Origin: Brachionus rotundiformis
Taxonomy: Eukaryota; Rotifera; Eurotatoria; Ploima; Brachionidae
Direction: 5' to 3'
Assembly: GCA_016802295.1 (NCBI GenBank)
Contig: JAESIW010000020.1
Span: forward strand, 3,231,996-3,295,995
DNA: 64,000 nucleotides
Of this stretch, positions 35,640 through 50,000 are shown piece by piece. Position numbers and translations under genes: made by a program. The notes under the pieces were generated by a model. It was not told where the DNA came from, made no database searches, and was given only the letters and a program-made list of their open reading frames with translations. How positions within the stretch are numbered: the first letter of the stretch is position 1; each line of letters starts with the position of its first letter.

Positions 35640-36125
35640 TTACTACGACAGTTTTCCAGAGAAAGAGCAATTGATAACAAGCTCACTTTTTTGCAACACG
35701 TATTAAACTTAAGAAATTCAATTAATAAACGGCTTTATGCTATAAGAAGATTATTTTACTTATCGCACTAAGTCAAGTTCCAGTTCTTCAAATCATTTAT
35801 CATGCCGTTCTTTGACTATTGTCTTTCATTATCAATATATTTTACTAAAAGATCAATTCAAAAATTAGCTAATTCTTATTAATATTGTGTTCAAAGATTA
35901 TTAAATTTTCGTCCAAATATTCATGACAATGATGATTTTAACACTTTAAATATCGAGTTGAATAAATTAAACATCGACTGATTTTAGCATAGGACGTCTT
36001 GCTCATTTTGTACATAAAATTGTAAATTAAAAAATATTGCCTGAAGACTTAAGTGAAGTTTTAATCAGCAACCGCTCGAAAAATATTGATCACAATCTAA
36101 GAAATTCAAATGACTTTCAATGAAT
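35640..36125 (+). mobile_element. LINE family 3 reverse-transcriptase fragment
   Basis: Plus-strand translation gives DNKLTFLQHVLNLRNSINKR (35667 onward), LYAIRRLFYL, then in the same region VKFQFFKSFIMPFFDYCLSL and KRSIQKLANSY. Motif order and spacing match the C-terminal reverse-transcriptase region of a Jockey-type LINE different from family 2. Stops interrupt it at several points, so it is a relic. Confidence 0.75.
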
Positions 36126-36129
36126 TCAA

Positions 36130-37245
36130 AAAAGGAAAAAACCAATTGATGAAGAAATCGAAGAAGTTGAGCAAAGTAAATTTTTGAAGTACACGTACTA
36201 GCAGTAACAAAACTTTAAAAAAGGTTAGTTTTTTTATTATTTTAACAAAACTAATTTCTGTATAAGAAACATGAGAGATTTGAGCACAAGTTCATCAAAT
36301 ATTTTAGAAGTTACTAACCAACACGCTAAATCAGCATTTATCGCTATGCATTTCGCCGAAATTAAAGATGCTGACCATTATCGAAACGTTGTTAATTATA
36401 TTAAGCGCAAACAGGACAATGAAATTGTTGATAATGAAAAAATTCAATGGAGTATCAAAAAAAGTTATGTAGGAAAGGTTAAGGATATGAAAAATAAGCC
36501 CCAACATATTCCAGAAGAAATGGCGGAATTCTGAGAGGAATATCCAAAACCAAATTATTGAAAAATTTTGGTTTTGGAGTTTAAGAGTCTAATTCCTTTT
36601 AAAGAATATATGCATTTCCTTAAGAATTTAAGAATTAAGATAGACAATTAGGGCGTTGACACTGGCGCAGCGTTATTTTTATGTAGTCGTGCAAACACTT
36701 ATAAGTCAACCACTAGCGAAATTCTCGAAATGAGTTTTGGGTCATATCATTTAAGGCCTGGAACTCAATTTGTAAAAGAGGACACTTTAAAGTATGACTC
36801 TGAGGCTAGAGCGCAGGTCAAATCCATTGCCATCGTGAAATGTAGATTTATTAATCTACTAAATTAAATTACATCAAATGATTCATTATGTTACGCTTTT
36901 TTTTACAGTACATTTCAAATAAAGTTACATTAGTTTATAATTAGTTAATATAACGAGTTTATATGATCACAGCGTCAAAGACTGATCAACAGAAGAAATA
37001 TGCAAAGCATTTTTTCAAAAATCAACTTGGTACAGTTACAATGAATCCAAAATTTTGAGTGATTCGAAGATTTTGGAGTTGAGTACTTGCAGTTGTCAAT
37101 ATTGGAAAAAAAGTATTTTTTATGCAAGCATGTGATTGGTAACGGATATCAATTAGTATTATGAATTTTCGATTCTAGATCTTAACATTGAGAAAAATTC
37201 TAAAAGAGGCCGTCGAAAAAAGGCTCTCCCAACTCTAGAGAAATT
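36130..37245 (+). pseudogene. Mutator-like (MULE) DNA transposon remnant
   Basis: An 87-codon open frame at 36271-36534 (ILEVTNQH...) resembles the N-terminal FLYWCH-like region of animal MULE transposases. Past further stops, 37084-37135 encodes CSCQYW and, after a frameshift, CKHVIG, the CxC...CxH pattern of a SWIM zinc finger. Then 37194-37235 encodes KRGRRKKALPTL, typical of the basic C-terminus of these transposases. The order of pieces supports one decayed element. The DDE core is largely unreadable. Confidence 0.6.
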
Positions 37246-38092
37246 CAACTAGTCCTTTAATTGTGAACCTTTTTAGATCGATACAAACCAACATCGAGCC
37301 ATCGATTCATTCAAAAATCTAATTTTTTTTCTATTTTCACAAGTATTCTATTTAAGAATATTTTTTCTACAAACAAAAAATATAAGCCATTGAAAAATAC
37401 TGATTTTTTGATTATTAAAAATAAAATAAACTAATCAAATCAAGAATTTGTGAAACAATGGACTACGAACCAATGAATAATTTCAACTTGTACTTGCTAC
37501 TTTGGTCACTCTCCATAATTCTAATCTTTTGATTAGCACTAGTTTAAACAAAACCCTGTGTTAACTATCTTTTTAACCTTTTGTCATCTAGTCTCATCAA
37601 TTTAAACTTTTAATATTTTGACATTCAGATATATCCATAAAGATTTTCCATTTTATTTAAAAAAATTAAATGTTTATTATTTTATTAACTTATTTCATTT
37701 AAATTTATTCTTTTAAAAATTGAAAAATTAATAATAAAGAAATTATTTTCTATACTTATTGATTTAATAAAGCTATTAATATTTTTTGTATTAATACTAA
37801 ATTACTTGTGCAAACTAATCTGGTTTAAATACACTGATTCAAATAAATTGTTATAAAATTTATTTATAATTTTTAATTACAAAAAAAAGCTTCTATCTAA
37901 AAAATATATGTCAAATTAAAGAATATTTATCAAACAAAATATTTAAATTAATATTAATTTTTAAATATCAAAAAATTGAATAATTGGAAGTAAAGCCTAC
38001 TTCCACTAATAATGCATTAAACTAGTATGAAAAAAAAAACATTCCGCTTAATGTATTTACAGTTTACAAAATAAAAACTCTCTGGTAAATAT

Positions 38093-41000
38093 TCAAACTA
38101 CCGGATCGGTTATTTGTCTTTTTGAAGGATTAAAGTCGGACAAAATTTTTAAGTAAATTTTGATTAATCCATGCATTATCTCTTCCAAATTGTCCAAAAG
38201 GCCTCTCTGAAGCCATTTTGGAATCGTTGACCTAGCATGATGGAACCCAAGCGATTTCAAAAGACCATCGACTCCAAGTGGTTCTACCGAGCTTCCAAAT
38301 TTAGATATCAATCTCAATGTTGGCTCTAGCTCCCACTTAATGCACTCGTAAATTCTCTCATCTTTTTTCGAGCTAGGGATATTTGGTTCTTTGCTTCGTA
38401 AAATATCTAATTTTTTTTTAATTTATAATACAAACTTTTTCTTTATAATTATTTTACCTGTTTCTTTCACATATGAAGTTATCAGTTCATGTAAAAATCC
38501 AAACAATTCTGTTCGCAGAGTGAGTTGTATGTGATCGTGAAATTCAGTTTTGAATTCAAATTTAACATTATCTTTAATTTTTTTACTTAAAAAGAACCAG
38601 ATAAATTTATCTATTTTTACTTTGTTCCAATGTAGTGTCACAAAAAATCTGTAGACTTGGCAAATGAAATATATCCTCCCACTTAGTTTGATCGCTTGAT
38701 TTTTTTTTAAGGGTCTGAGTGAGGAGCATTGGATGCTCATCGGTTGAGAAGCGGGGAAAATCGCGCAGTCCTACAGCATCTATGGTCGAATGGGCATAAT
38801 CGAACCATTCATTTATGGTTTGTAATTTGGTAAAAATACTGGCAGAATCTCGATAAACCATGTAAATTGATGCCATATCTTTTTTTCGCTGACTTCGACC
38901 CATGGAAAAAATCAGACTCTGTTGAATTTTAAGCTTTTCTATAAAAAAAAATTAGAAAAAATTAAATTTAGTTTTGATTTAATGTCGAAAAATTTATTAA
39001 TTTTTTTTCTTAATATTTATTTTATTAAAAAATATGAGTGATTCAAATGAAAAAGATGTTTCTACAATAGGCAAGCACTGCTCGTTTGAGACCTGCAATC
39101 GGCTCGATTTTTTACCAATAAAGTGCGAACTGTGCCATCTTAATTACTGTAAAGAACACTATTCTTTTACTAGCCACAAATGTGCCAAATATGAGGAGAA
39201 AAATGAACTTAATTTGACCAAAGTGGCTGCTTCAAGTAGAATTAACTTTTATGATTGCACATTTGAAGAATGTAAACAGCGGGAAATGGTGGAGGTTATT
39301 TGTGAATTTTGTTCCAAGAGGCTTTGCATGAAGCATAGACTTCAAATAGATCACAAATGTTCAAAACTTGAGTCCAACTCAACCAATTTAAAGCCCAAAG
39401 AGACCAAAAAAGATTTTAAATTCGAATTAAAGCAAAATGTGAGTGAAAAAAACGTATCATTAGCTGCTAAGCTAGCTCTAATGAAGCTGAAACAGACTGC
39501 TGTTGGTCCGCCCGGTCTACCAGAACAGTCCAAGTATTTTTGCTTCATTATCCAAGATGGTAATCAGGCTATCAAGAAACCTTTCTTTTTTTCGACCAAA
39601 TGGCCGGTCGGAAAATGCATAGAATTTTTAGCTGATAAATTAAAAATTGAAAAGTCTAAGCAAAATAATTTAAAACTTTTTCTTGACTCAAATCATGTAC
39701 CGTCGTCAAATACCATTGAGGAATTACAGAAAAACAGCATCTTGAGTAATCAAGGATTGATATTAAATTTAAGTTCGTGCTAAAATTAGAATTCTCTATT
39801 TATGATTTTTTTAAATTTTTTAAAATTTTAATAAATATGTCTAATAATTGAATTTTTTTATTCAGCCCTTTTAAATACATATGAATTATTTGATTAAAAT
39901 TAAATTTATTTGTTCTTAAAGTTAACTATCTTTTTTAAGTAAATATAAAATATAAAATTAGACTAAATTCTAATACGACTAGATAAGAAATAAAATTTTC
40001 ATTTATTAGATATATTTTAAGTCTGACTTGATAGATACTTAATAGAAAAAGCGGATTATTATTGCTTTATTATTTGTTAATAAGCCAAGTTTTGAATGTA
40101 GAGCTTATGCTTAATATCTTAAATATCTAGATATTAAAATTCAGGCATTTGAAGTTTTGATAAATAAAAATTAAAAAAAAATTATGCTTACCATCTTCCA
40201 AGTGACTTTGAGAAGCAAAGTCCATTGAAGGCTCATTTACACTGAAAACAGCCCACTTTATAGCTTTAAAACTATTTCCATGAAAAGTGATCAAAGTAAA
40301 ATTATTTCCTTTTAAATTAATATTTCCGCCATTTACATTAAATCTCTTTATAATACTCATTTCTTTTTTTTCAATAACTAGAATAAAATAATTAAAAATT
40401 TAATTTTAATTGCAATTAATTAATTACATTGTTGTTTGACTTTCATTTCATAAAAAAGATCAAGTTCACATTCTTTTATATAATCTTTGCTTTCTATAAA
40501 TTGTTTGTTAAAATACTCAATTAATTTATAGTAAAGTATGATCAAATCAGCAGTGGTAGATCTGGTCATCATTAAATGCAGCTGATCCCAGGTCATGTTC
40601 AGGTCAACCAAAGCTTCGGGTAGTTTGTCGGCAAGCTCCAAGTTAAACCAAGAGTCACTGAGCTTAACATTTAAATTGCTAAATCGAAGCACAAATATGG
40701 GACTGGCTTGGTTGTAGGCACTGTCTACTCTACACTCAGCTGCATAAATACCAAACTCTATCTTATGAAGTGGTAAATTGGTCTTTTTATCATTTTCATT
40801 TATCTTTATGGCTGTGTTGATATCTTGAATTCTCAAAAGTATGCCGTTCGAGCCGCCCTCGGCTATCAAATTTGTGCTGTCAATTGAAAGATTGTATTCC
40901 ATGTCCCTCGGACCAAATCGACTAAGCGATATTTTGGACGTGAGTCGGCCATTTTTTGCCAATAAACTTTAGCAAAAGTTAATTAAATTAAAACAAATTG

Positions 41001-44000
41001 GTTAATTGTTTCTAAATTACCAAACATTTCCCAAAACATTTCCAATATTCATTCTGGCTTCTAGACTGGCTATATTTACTGATATAAGCACCAATGTTTT
41101 CCAATTGGGATTTAAGCCCAATATTGAAGAATTATCTGCGTCCAAGTCTAAACTTTTGGCTAAAAATTAAACATTTAAATTAATTTAACTTAAAAATTAA
41201 ATTTTTATTTTATTACGTCTTTTTATAATCTTGCTATTGGGTGTCTCAGCAGACATATCAGTTTTTTGTTGGGATGCGTGGAATGAGTCATGGCCCATGG
41301 GTATATTGTTAGCACTCATTTCATCACCGAAGATAATTCTACGAGCGAACGATCTTCGGTACCATATCTTTGGAAACACAAACACTTCTTTAATGTTTCT
41401 CATGTCATAAATGAAAGAAGTGCTGCCAACATCGGCCAAAATAGATAGCTTAACCTCATTTTGGCCAGAGTTTGTGTTGGACAAAAATGTCTGATTTGGT
41501 ATAAATTTTGACACTGCACGCTTATTGCGCGATATATTTACTTTTATATAAGCTACTCGGACACTGAGAGAGTCTTTTTCTTCAAAAACAGCCGAGTGGG
41601 CATCGTTGTAGTAAAATCTAGGGTCTATTGTGTTCCTAATGGCCAGCCGATTATAAAATTTGAGGGAAAAATCAGACAAACTACAGGTCAAGTTTAAGCC
41701 ACCATCATTATAGGTTGCAGAAAAGCTGTTGGAAAGAAAAAAGTCATTTGGAAAATTGGGATCATCCGATTTTAAAATGTTCTCAAGTTTAGTCTGAGTT
41801 TGAGAGTCTACTCGACTGGTGGAGACAACCATTTCTACTGAAGGAAGCTTGAGCAAACATTCCATGGTTGATTGAGGTACACAGGTAAATCGAATGGCAG
41901 ATGGTTTCATGGAAACAAATACCACAACGTCAACTGGAAAGTAGCTTGGTTCTTTATTATCAATTATTTTCTTTTTTATGGAGTTTTCATCAAGAGATTC
42001 GGATTTTTGAATTTTGGATTTGGTTCCTTCCGGTGTGTTTATGGAAGACTTTAAGTCAAATGGCTCTAGAGTTTGCTCTATGAAGTCCAATAGAGCTGGA
42101 CTAAGTACCATGTCACGTGACACATACAAGTCTCGGCTGTTAAATCCATGTATAGAAGTTGGCATTGCGAAGCTCTCAATTTTTATCATGGCATAAAGAT
42201 TTGCTTTTTTGGTCATTTTTTCCAATTTTTTCTTGTTCGTTGACTCATAAAAAGTCTGAACTCCAATAGCTGGAAAAATAAAAGTAGTCTTACGCGAATC
42301 GGGCTCTTGGTAATTCGAAGAAATATTTGGACTAAAGTTTCCATTGGGAACAAAGCCTTTCATTTGTTCTGGACTAAAATAGCCACCAGAAACAGGTGAG
42401 TTCATGTATGGAGATCGGACATTTGCTTGATTAGCTGGCTTGTCTGAATGTAAAACGCATTTTCCACTGCTAATTTCGATTTTTACACTCAACTTGAAGT
42501 CAATGGAAGGTGACTGAGTTGCCAGTAATTGGCCTGTTTTGTTATCAGGATTAATGTTAGGGTTCGAAGAAGATGGTAAAATTTCGTTTTCATTTTCCTC
42601 ATATAATATTGTTGAATTCAGCTGTTTAGGACGATTAGTGGTTAAGTTTATATCATCATTTGATACACTAGAGAAAAAATCATATTAAAATTTTATTCAT
42701 TTTAAACAATTTACAAGCTGACAGAATCTAATAATCAATTTTAAATCAACATTTAGCATTTGTTTTTTTAATAAAAGATAGTTTTATTAATAACAAAAAT
42801 CTTAAATTCTCAAATTAGGAACAATTTAATGAATAAAGAAAATAAGAAAAAATTCTTGGTTTATAGGTTCTAAATGGTCTATGATCGAATGGTACAAAAA
42901 GAATAAAGAAATTAAGCTGAGAAATATTAGAATTTATTTTTAATTTATAATAAAAAACAAGTCTATTTTAATTTTTACCAACTAATCAGTATTTATTTTC
43001 AGATAAAAAATGGTTTTTATAAATGGTATCAAATAAAACTATGAGTTAATGATAAAAGCAACTTAACTGAAGACTTTTTTTAAGATTTGAATAAGATACA
43101 GATGTAATAATTAAATACTTTTATAAACTTTATTTTTAATTTTCAAGCTAATCGAAAATTGTTTACAATGATAGAAAAAATAATTTTTGATCATTATCAT
43201 TTTAAATTTATTATAGCTTCCATATTTTTAGACCAAAATGTATTCTTTCATATTATTATTATTATTTATATCATTAAAAAATCTTATTCAATTAAATCAA
43301 GTTTTGTTTTGAATATTGCTCTTATGAATTCCAAAATTTCTTTAATTAATTTAGTTAAGAATCAAATATTTTGATCTAAAAACAAATAATTTATTAGTTG
43401 GAGACTTATTTACTAACATCTAATAATAAATAAAATCATATGAAAACTATATTTTTAGCTGGAAGAGTAAGACTGTTGTCTTTTTTAAATAAAAAATAAA
43501 AACAAAAATATTCAGAGTAAGAATATGTCTAATAGATAATTTTGGTTTTGTATTGAAATTGAAGTTTATTTTTGATTGCTGTCAAATTTTATCGAAAAAC
43601 CATACCCAAATAAATGATAGGCAAGTAAAAAGACTTTTTGAAACTATCTGGAATATTTTAAGGAAAAAATTGTAATTTTTAAATCAATAACTCCAATTTT
43701 TTTTACCGAATTAAATTTAAAAAAGACAACCTTTTTAAAAGATATTTATTCTTATTATCAAATTTGTGAAAAATTACAATAAAATAATTTAAAATTATAA
43801 GACTATTTATCTTTATGTATTTAGCTGGAAAAATTAAATGTTGATATATTTAAAATGATTTAAAGTTATATTTTAAATTACTGGAAATAAGATACATGAT
43901 TAAAATATTTTAAAATTTTCTAAGATTAAGTAAACATTTTAGAGATTTTTTTTCCCTTTTTCAAGATGATGACAGATGGCTGATTATGTAATTGATCAGA

Positions 44001-47000
44001 TCTTGTTATCTATATCACGAAAGAAAGTGTGTAAATGCAAAGACAAGTAAAAAAAAAAGTTGAGAAATTTTTCTGATTCTTAAGAAAGTTATCAGAGATG
44101 TTTTGGTAAAGGAAAAGCTTTAGCTTTGCAGAAAAAAATTAATGGATCAAATCTTGTTCAAATGTACAAAATTATTGAAATTTAAAAACGGGTTAATGAT
44201 TCTACTGGAATTGCTCAAAAATGTAGACTCTATATTATAAATAATTCAAATTAGAAAAGCAAAAAATCTAGCTGAATTTTAAACTAATGATTTTGAATTT
44301 TTTGCCAATTTAAATTTGTAAATACTTTTTGAATAAATTTTTTAAGGCATCATATAAATGCTCAGACCTACTTTTGTTAAAATTATATATTTTTTAAAAA
44401 TAGTTCACTTTTAACTAAGTGAATTTTCTCACCTGTGTCGTCGATGAGATAGATTTAGTCTACGCACTACCGATGAAGTCTTTTCTGGAATTTCTTCATT
44501 TTCCAAACTCTTTTTTTCAAATGGGTTTCTAATCACTGTTGTTGGAGTTAAGGTTTGATTAAGTCCGAGTTTGTTTTTAGTCTAAAAATACACATTTTAA
44601 TAAAAAAGATATTTTAGATAGGAGATAAATAATTATTATTTAACATTAGACTTAACAAAAAGAAAATTTTTTTTAATTACCTTAACAAATATTTGCTTGG
44701 CCTTCTCAGGATAACTAGCAAAGCTCATTAGGTCAATTTTTGACTGAACTACATTTGCTTTAGAGGTCTCACCACGTTCCCTTGATTAAGTATTAATTAT
44801 AATTATCTTTAAAAGTAGCTTAATTAAGTACATGCATTCAATTAATTCTTGTTTGAGCCGTCGAATCTCAGGATCTTGGTCATCACTTGGGACCTGCTAA
44901 ATAAAAAATTATATTATATTTGCTTTGGTTTAAAAAAAAAACAACTCACATCTCTAAAATTTTGTGTATCTGCTAAGCTTGTTACTGTATCACCTAATTT
45001 TGACAGCCATTTTCCAATGTTTGTATCAAAGTTAATATCAATTCCTTCCATCTTCCATTTAACCGACAAAATCCATATTGGTGCATTTTCTTTTTAAAAT
45101 AAAAATTATTTTTTGACATAAATATTTTCAGCAAAAAATGTATTTGTTTTAATATTTTAATTCCTCAGTAATTTTATTTATTTAATAAATTTTATCTAAA
45201 TGTAAACATTTAATTAATACAACTTTGATGCTAATTAAGAATTTATTATAGCTAGTAGGACCAGGAGATTGACATAAATCAATTCAAAGTTTTAAGTTTT
45301 AGATCAAAAAAGAATCATAGTTTCTGTTAGATTTATTAAAAATAGATATCAAGCAAAAGTAAAATTTAATACAGTAGTTTTAATTCATAAAATATTATTC
45401 TTTTTTAATTTTTATTTTTTCGTAGTCTATGTTTAGTTTGGCTTATTTATTAAAAAAATTTAAATTTTTAAAAGTAATTTTAAAAAAATTCTATACATGC
45501 TTTCCAAACCTTTATTTTATGCATGTTTAATAAGCCTAATAATCAAGAGACTAATAGAAGAAATTAGGCCTTTTTAGATCTTGTAAACTATAATTTGAAA
45601 AAGACATTAAAAAGTTGGGGAAACTGAGCGAAGAACAGAATGGATTCCTGAATTTCAAAATATAAAAATTCATGAAAGCTTAACTTAACTACAGACTAAA
45701 AAAACATGAACTTTTGATGAAATGATTTATCAAATTTATCAAATAATCAATGGTATGTATATGGATATACTACTAGTACAAAACAAATTCATCTTGAGTA
45801 TGCAATTCAGGCTTGGAGACTGTAGACCATAGCTTTATAGCGACATAAGCACATTTCAAAAAGTTCAAAAAAATACCGAGCCATCTGAGAAATAAAAGTT
45901 ATGTATAACATAGTCAAGATGTGAAAATCTTGGACTAACGTCCTTAGAAGAAAGACGTACAAGAGGCAACCTGATTGGGATGTACAAGATTGACATTCAA
46001 TGGTTAACTCCGTCTCAGATAGGTCCGGAAAGAAAAGGACAAAGTGGGCTGCTCAGGCCAGAACTATCAAGAAACAGCTGAATCAGAAAAAACTTCTTCA
46101 CTAACCGAGTGGCAAAGCGCTGGAATAAGCTTCCAGAGAAATTGGTAAATGCGCCAAGTGTGGGGGTTGTGAAGTTCCTTTCAATTCGATCCTTTCAATT
46201 CAGAAAAATGCTTGATCTTTAAGCAACTTTGCTTGATTCGAAGATACATTTCTGCACAAACTTTGCAGATTAATTGCACACTTTTTGAGAATACTTTTTG
46301 ATGGTGTGCAAAATGCAGAAAATTGCACAGTTATTTGCAGACTCATTTTATTGCATTAAGCAAATCTGCTCAAAATTAAGCATTTTACAGAACTAAATTA
46401 TTCCTTAAGGTAAAAAAGTTATTCAAGTTTTTCTGAATTGAAAGGAACTTCAAAACCCCGCCAAAATAGTATAACTCTAGAAAATGATGATTTAGATGAG
46501 TCACATCAGACTATTAATATAATTATTAATAAAACAAATGAACCAACTGGCCCAACCTGGTCTTCAATTACAATCACAAGAATTGTTTCTCAACCATCTG
46601 AACCAAGTACATCTTATACTAAAATTGTTTCAGATCCTGTCCCTAAAAAAAGAGGTCGACGAGCAAAAAACAAAAAATGGTGTTATTTCTTATACTAAAG
46701 TGTGATTATTTTTGTTTTTACTTTGGCTATTAGGAATTTTTTTTAATACAGAATAATTAATTTTACTATTTTTTATTTTAATTTTTGCTACTGGATTCAA
46801 TAAATTTTCTACTAAATTAATTATTAGCCTATTTTATAGATATTTTTACTTGACTCATAGTTTAATCAATATTTTGAGGGAATAATTTTTGTAAATGGAC
46901 TTACTCAATAAGTTTTTCTGATTATTTCTTCTATAAAATGTTTTTGGCTTTGGTTTATCAATTGTACTTGAACAAACTTCATAGTAACCAGAAGGAACTA

Positions 47001-50000
47001 TCCATGAATTGATCAAATTTTTGTGAAAAAAGCTCGAATGGCCTCTGGTATCGGTGTGACTCAAATTGGGCGCCCATTCTGAACTAGACAAGTTAAAGTT
47101 CTCAATAAACCTCAAACTAAAGTTGTTGAACTGCCCTTTGCTAACAATACATCCACTTGAGCAAGCATAAATAGCTGTCTCGTGAAGACTTATTACCAAA
47201 CAGTCCATATTGGATGCAAAAAAACTCTTATACATTTTACCAGACAATGGCAGCGCTAGTCCGAGTCCAGTAACTCTTAATTTCAGTGTCAAAAAGTTAT
47301 CCAAGCTATTTTTATCTGGTATGTTTTGTGGAAAACTAATTGGTGATGTTGTGCTGCGTAAGAAGTCTGTGTGATTAGAAAGCTCTTGTCGTTGCTGCAA
47401 CCAAAATTCATAAGTATCCTTATAGTTGAGCCAGAATAAAATTGCACAATCAACTGCTCCCGGTTGTAGATAAAACCTAGGCTTTTCAACTGTGATAATT
47501 ATTGCTTCTCTGTCCGAGTTTGAGCTTGTCTTTTTTCTTTCATTTCTTAATTCAAACTTGGTATCAAAATAGGCCAATTGATACCAATCATCGGTAACTC
47601 CATCATCGGAGCAGTTTTTTCTCAATTCAATGCTAAGCTGCGACTTGGTCTCTACATAAGGTTTCAGGGTAAAATCAAAATTTTTAACCAAATCTCCCAA
47701 TTTAAGTGCATCGATGCCCTCTGCGTTTTTTATGTTGGTAAAGCTTAAACTGCTTTTATCACTAGTGTAAATGCTAAGAGCCGTGTCTGAAGGTGTTATG
47801 CCAGTAAGAGATATTTTGCCCATTTCTATCTTAAAGTCATAAAAAAAATAGTTAATTACTGAGCTTTGGGACTCTTTCTGAAATGAATAGCTCTCGATTG
47901 GGTTTGATTTGACCGAGCGTGGTGTATTTTCCATTACAGGCTCATTTATTTCCTCCACTCCGTAAACAGCTTGTAGAATGTTGTTTATCTCTTTCAAAAA
48001 TACCTTGGCCACAAACACTAGCTGTGCAATTACTTCGGCATCAAGCTCCCGATTCAAAGGAGATATCTCAACCACAAATCTAACTTCAGACAAATTAAAA
48101 AATGTTTGCACTTTGGACGTATCAGGCTGGTTTTCAGATAAAAATTTTGACAAATGATTTCCGTTTAGGGAAATGGAAGGCAAAAAAAAGTTAGTCCTTT
48201 GCTCAAGTGGTTTCATGGTCATAAAAGTTGATTTCAAGTCTTCATCATTTACTTGATCATCACACTGGAAGCTAAGCGAGTGTTTGTTCAAGAGACAGCT
48301 GAAATTGGACTGTTCGTTGCTCAAGGTGAGGGTGCACTCAACGTCTTGGATCAAGTAGGCTGCTTTTAGACACGGCGTTTCCAACAACTTGGCTCTCACT
48401 TCCAAACCATCAAATTTTGATTTAAAATTGAGCTTAAATTTGTGCAAAAGTCCTTTTTTGTTCTCTGCATTTAGTGACATTTGGTGCTTGCTCTTTCTGG
48501 ATAGGGTTCGCTTTGATTTAGTTGACAAAACCTCGTTTTCCAATGTGACTGTTTGGTGAACTGGAGATGGAATGCTGCTTTTATCTGTTTGATTTTCAGA
48601 TTTGTTCATCTTGTCCTGAGTGAAAGAGCTGGATGTTTTAAGTTCATTTTGACGAATTTTCGTCTTTTCTTGACCAGAAGACTGCTTCTCGTCCTTGGAA
48701 TGCTCTTCGTCAATTTCGAATATGCCAAAATTTTTTATTTCTGGTAAAATTTTTTGCTCAATCACTTTTGATTCACGTATTACAACTCCGTGCACAATTA
48801 CCGGTTGAATTGGCACGTCTATGTTGATCATTCCTACGTGGACAAATGAAGAAAATACACTCTTGTTATTCAAATAGCCAAATAAATGAGACTTTTGAAT
48901 GTTTAGCAAGACTACATTTCTAAAATTTGGATTTTTATTAATTTGATTTTAATTTAAAAATATTTTATTTGATAATTAATTACATTTTTTTTTCACTTTC
49001 AAAAAGTTTCCCAAAAGCTGAATCCATTCGAACATTTACTGAGCCATCATATTGAAGCTTTGAACTTGATCCTTGGTAAAAATGAGTTTTTAGTTGTTGA
49101 GTTTACTAATTAGTTGATTGTAATTTTATTTAAAGATAAATTTATTATTAAATCTTAATTATTTGGAGTAAAATCATTTTCAACATAAAGAAAATTTGTT
49201 GATAAAATATATGCAGACCATGAATTAAATGACAGAATAATTATTCTAGTTTTAATTATTTTAAAAACAAATTTCTTAGTTAACCTCATTAAAAAATTTT
49301 TTCTTAAATAATTTGTGTCAATTAAATCAAGTAAATTTTACTAATAATCTCCAAACTGGATCTTATGGCAAATTTTTTAGATTGGTTCGATCTTCCAATG
49401 TATCTGTTTAATTTTGTTAAATTTTAATCTTTGAAATGCAAGAATGGTCTTAAGAATATGAGTTAGAAAATTTGCCAAAAAAGCTGAACTAATAGACCAC
49501 TTTGGGCAAAAAGTTAAAACTTTTTTTAACAATTTAAACCATCATTTAATTATTTATAAATAGTACGTATAGCTAGATTAGTTTAATTTAATCTGATCTA
49601 ACCAACTTACCAATTATCTTTCGTCCTAATAAAACTGTGGACTGAAAGTTCTCCATTTCGCCATTCAAAGCCAAGTTTCCAACCGCTGCCTTGAAATTAA
49701 CTTTACGAATATTGAACCATCCGAAAAAAGAAACATGACTTTTATCTTTAATGGCAAAATAGTCTTTTTTTAGATGGACATGATTTTTGAGCGAATTTCT
49801 TCGCTCTAACATCTTCTCAAAACTTGGATTGTGCTCATCCTTAAAGCTAATGCTACTATTAAGCTTATTTCTCTCTTTTTCCAAATCAACTGCGTCTGCA
49901 ATTATGGAATAAATTTGGTGGGCCAGTCTAAGCAAAGGCATATTGACTTCTTGTACCAAATTGTTGACCTGGATACCAGCATCAATTTTTGTATAATACT

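Larger units (their letters stand above)
35111..38092. other. Region between EXOSC8 and the BLTP1 3' end
   Basis: The EXOSC8 promoter should lie at the left edge. Most of the interval up to about 37250 is transposon debris (LINE and MULE, listed separately). From 37250 to 38092 there is only AT-rich sequence, including the expected BLTP1 3' untranslated region. No intact cellular gene was found. Confidence 0.55.

Noticed and set aside
36271..36534. 87-codon frame as an independent small gene
   Set aside because: It is the start of a broken MULE transposase with stops and a frameshifted SWIM finger downstream.
38572..38620. A 35-nt intron (38586-38620) in BLTP1
   Set aside because: Using the nearer AG breaks the reading phase; the AG 14 nt further on restores the frame and gives a normal 49-nt intron.
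43159..43374. 71-codon frame in BLTP1 intron 13
   Set aside because: Low-complexity Ile/Phe/Lys sequence expected from AT-rich DNA.
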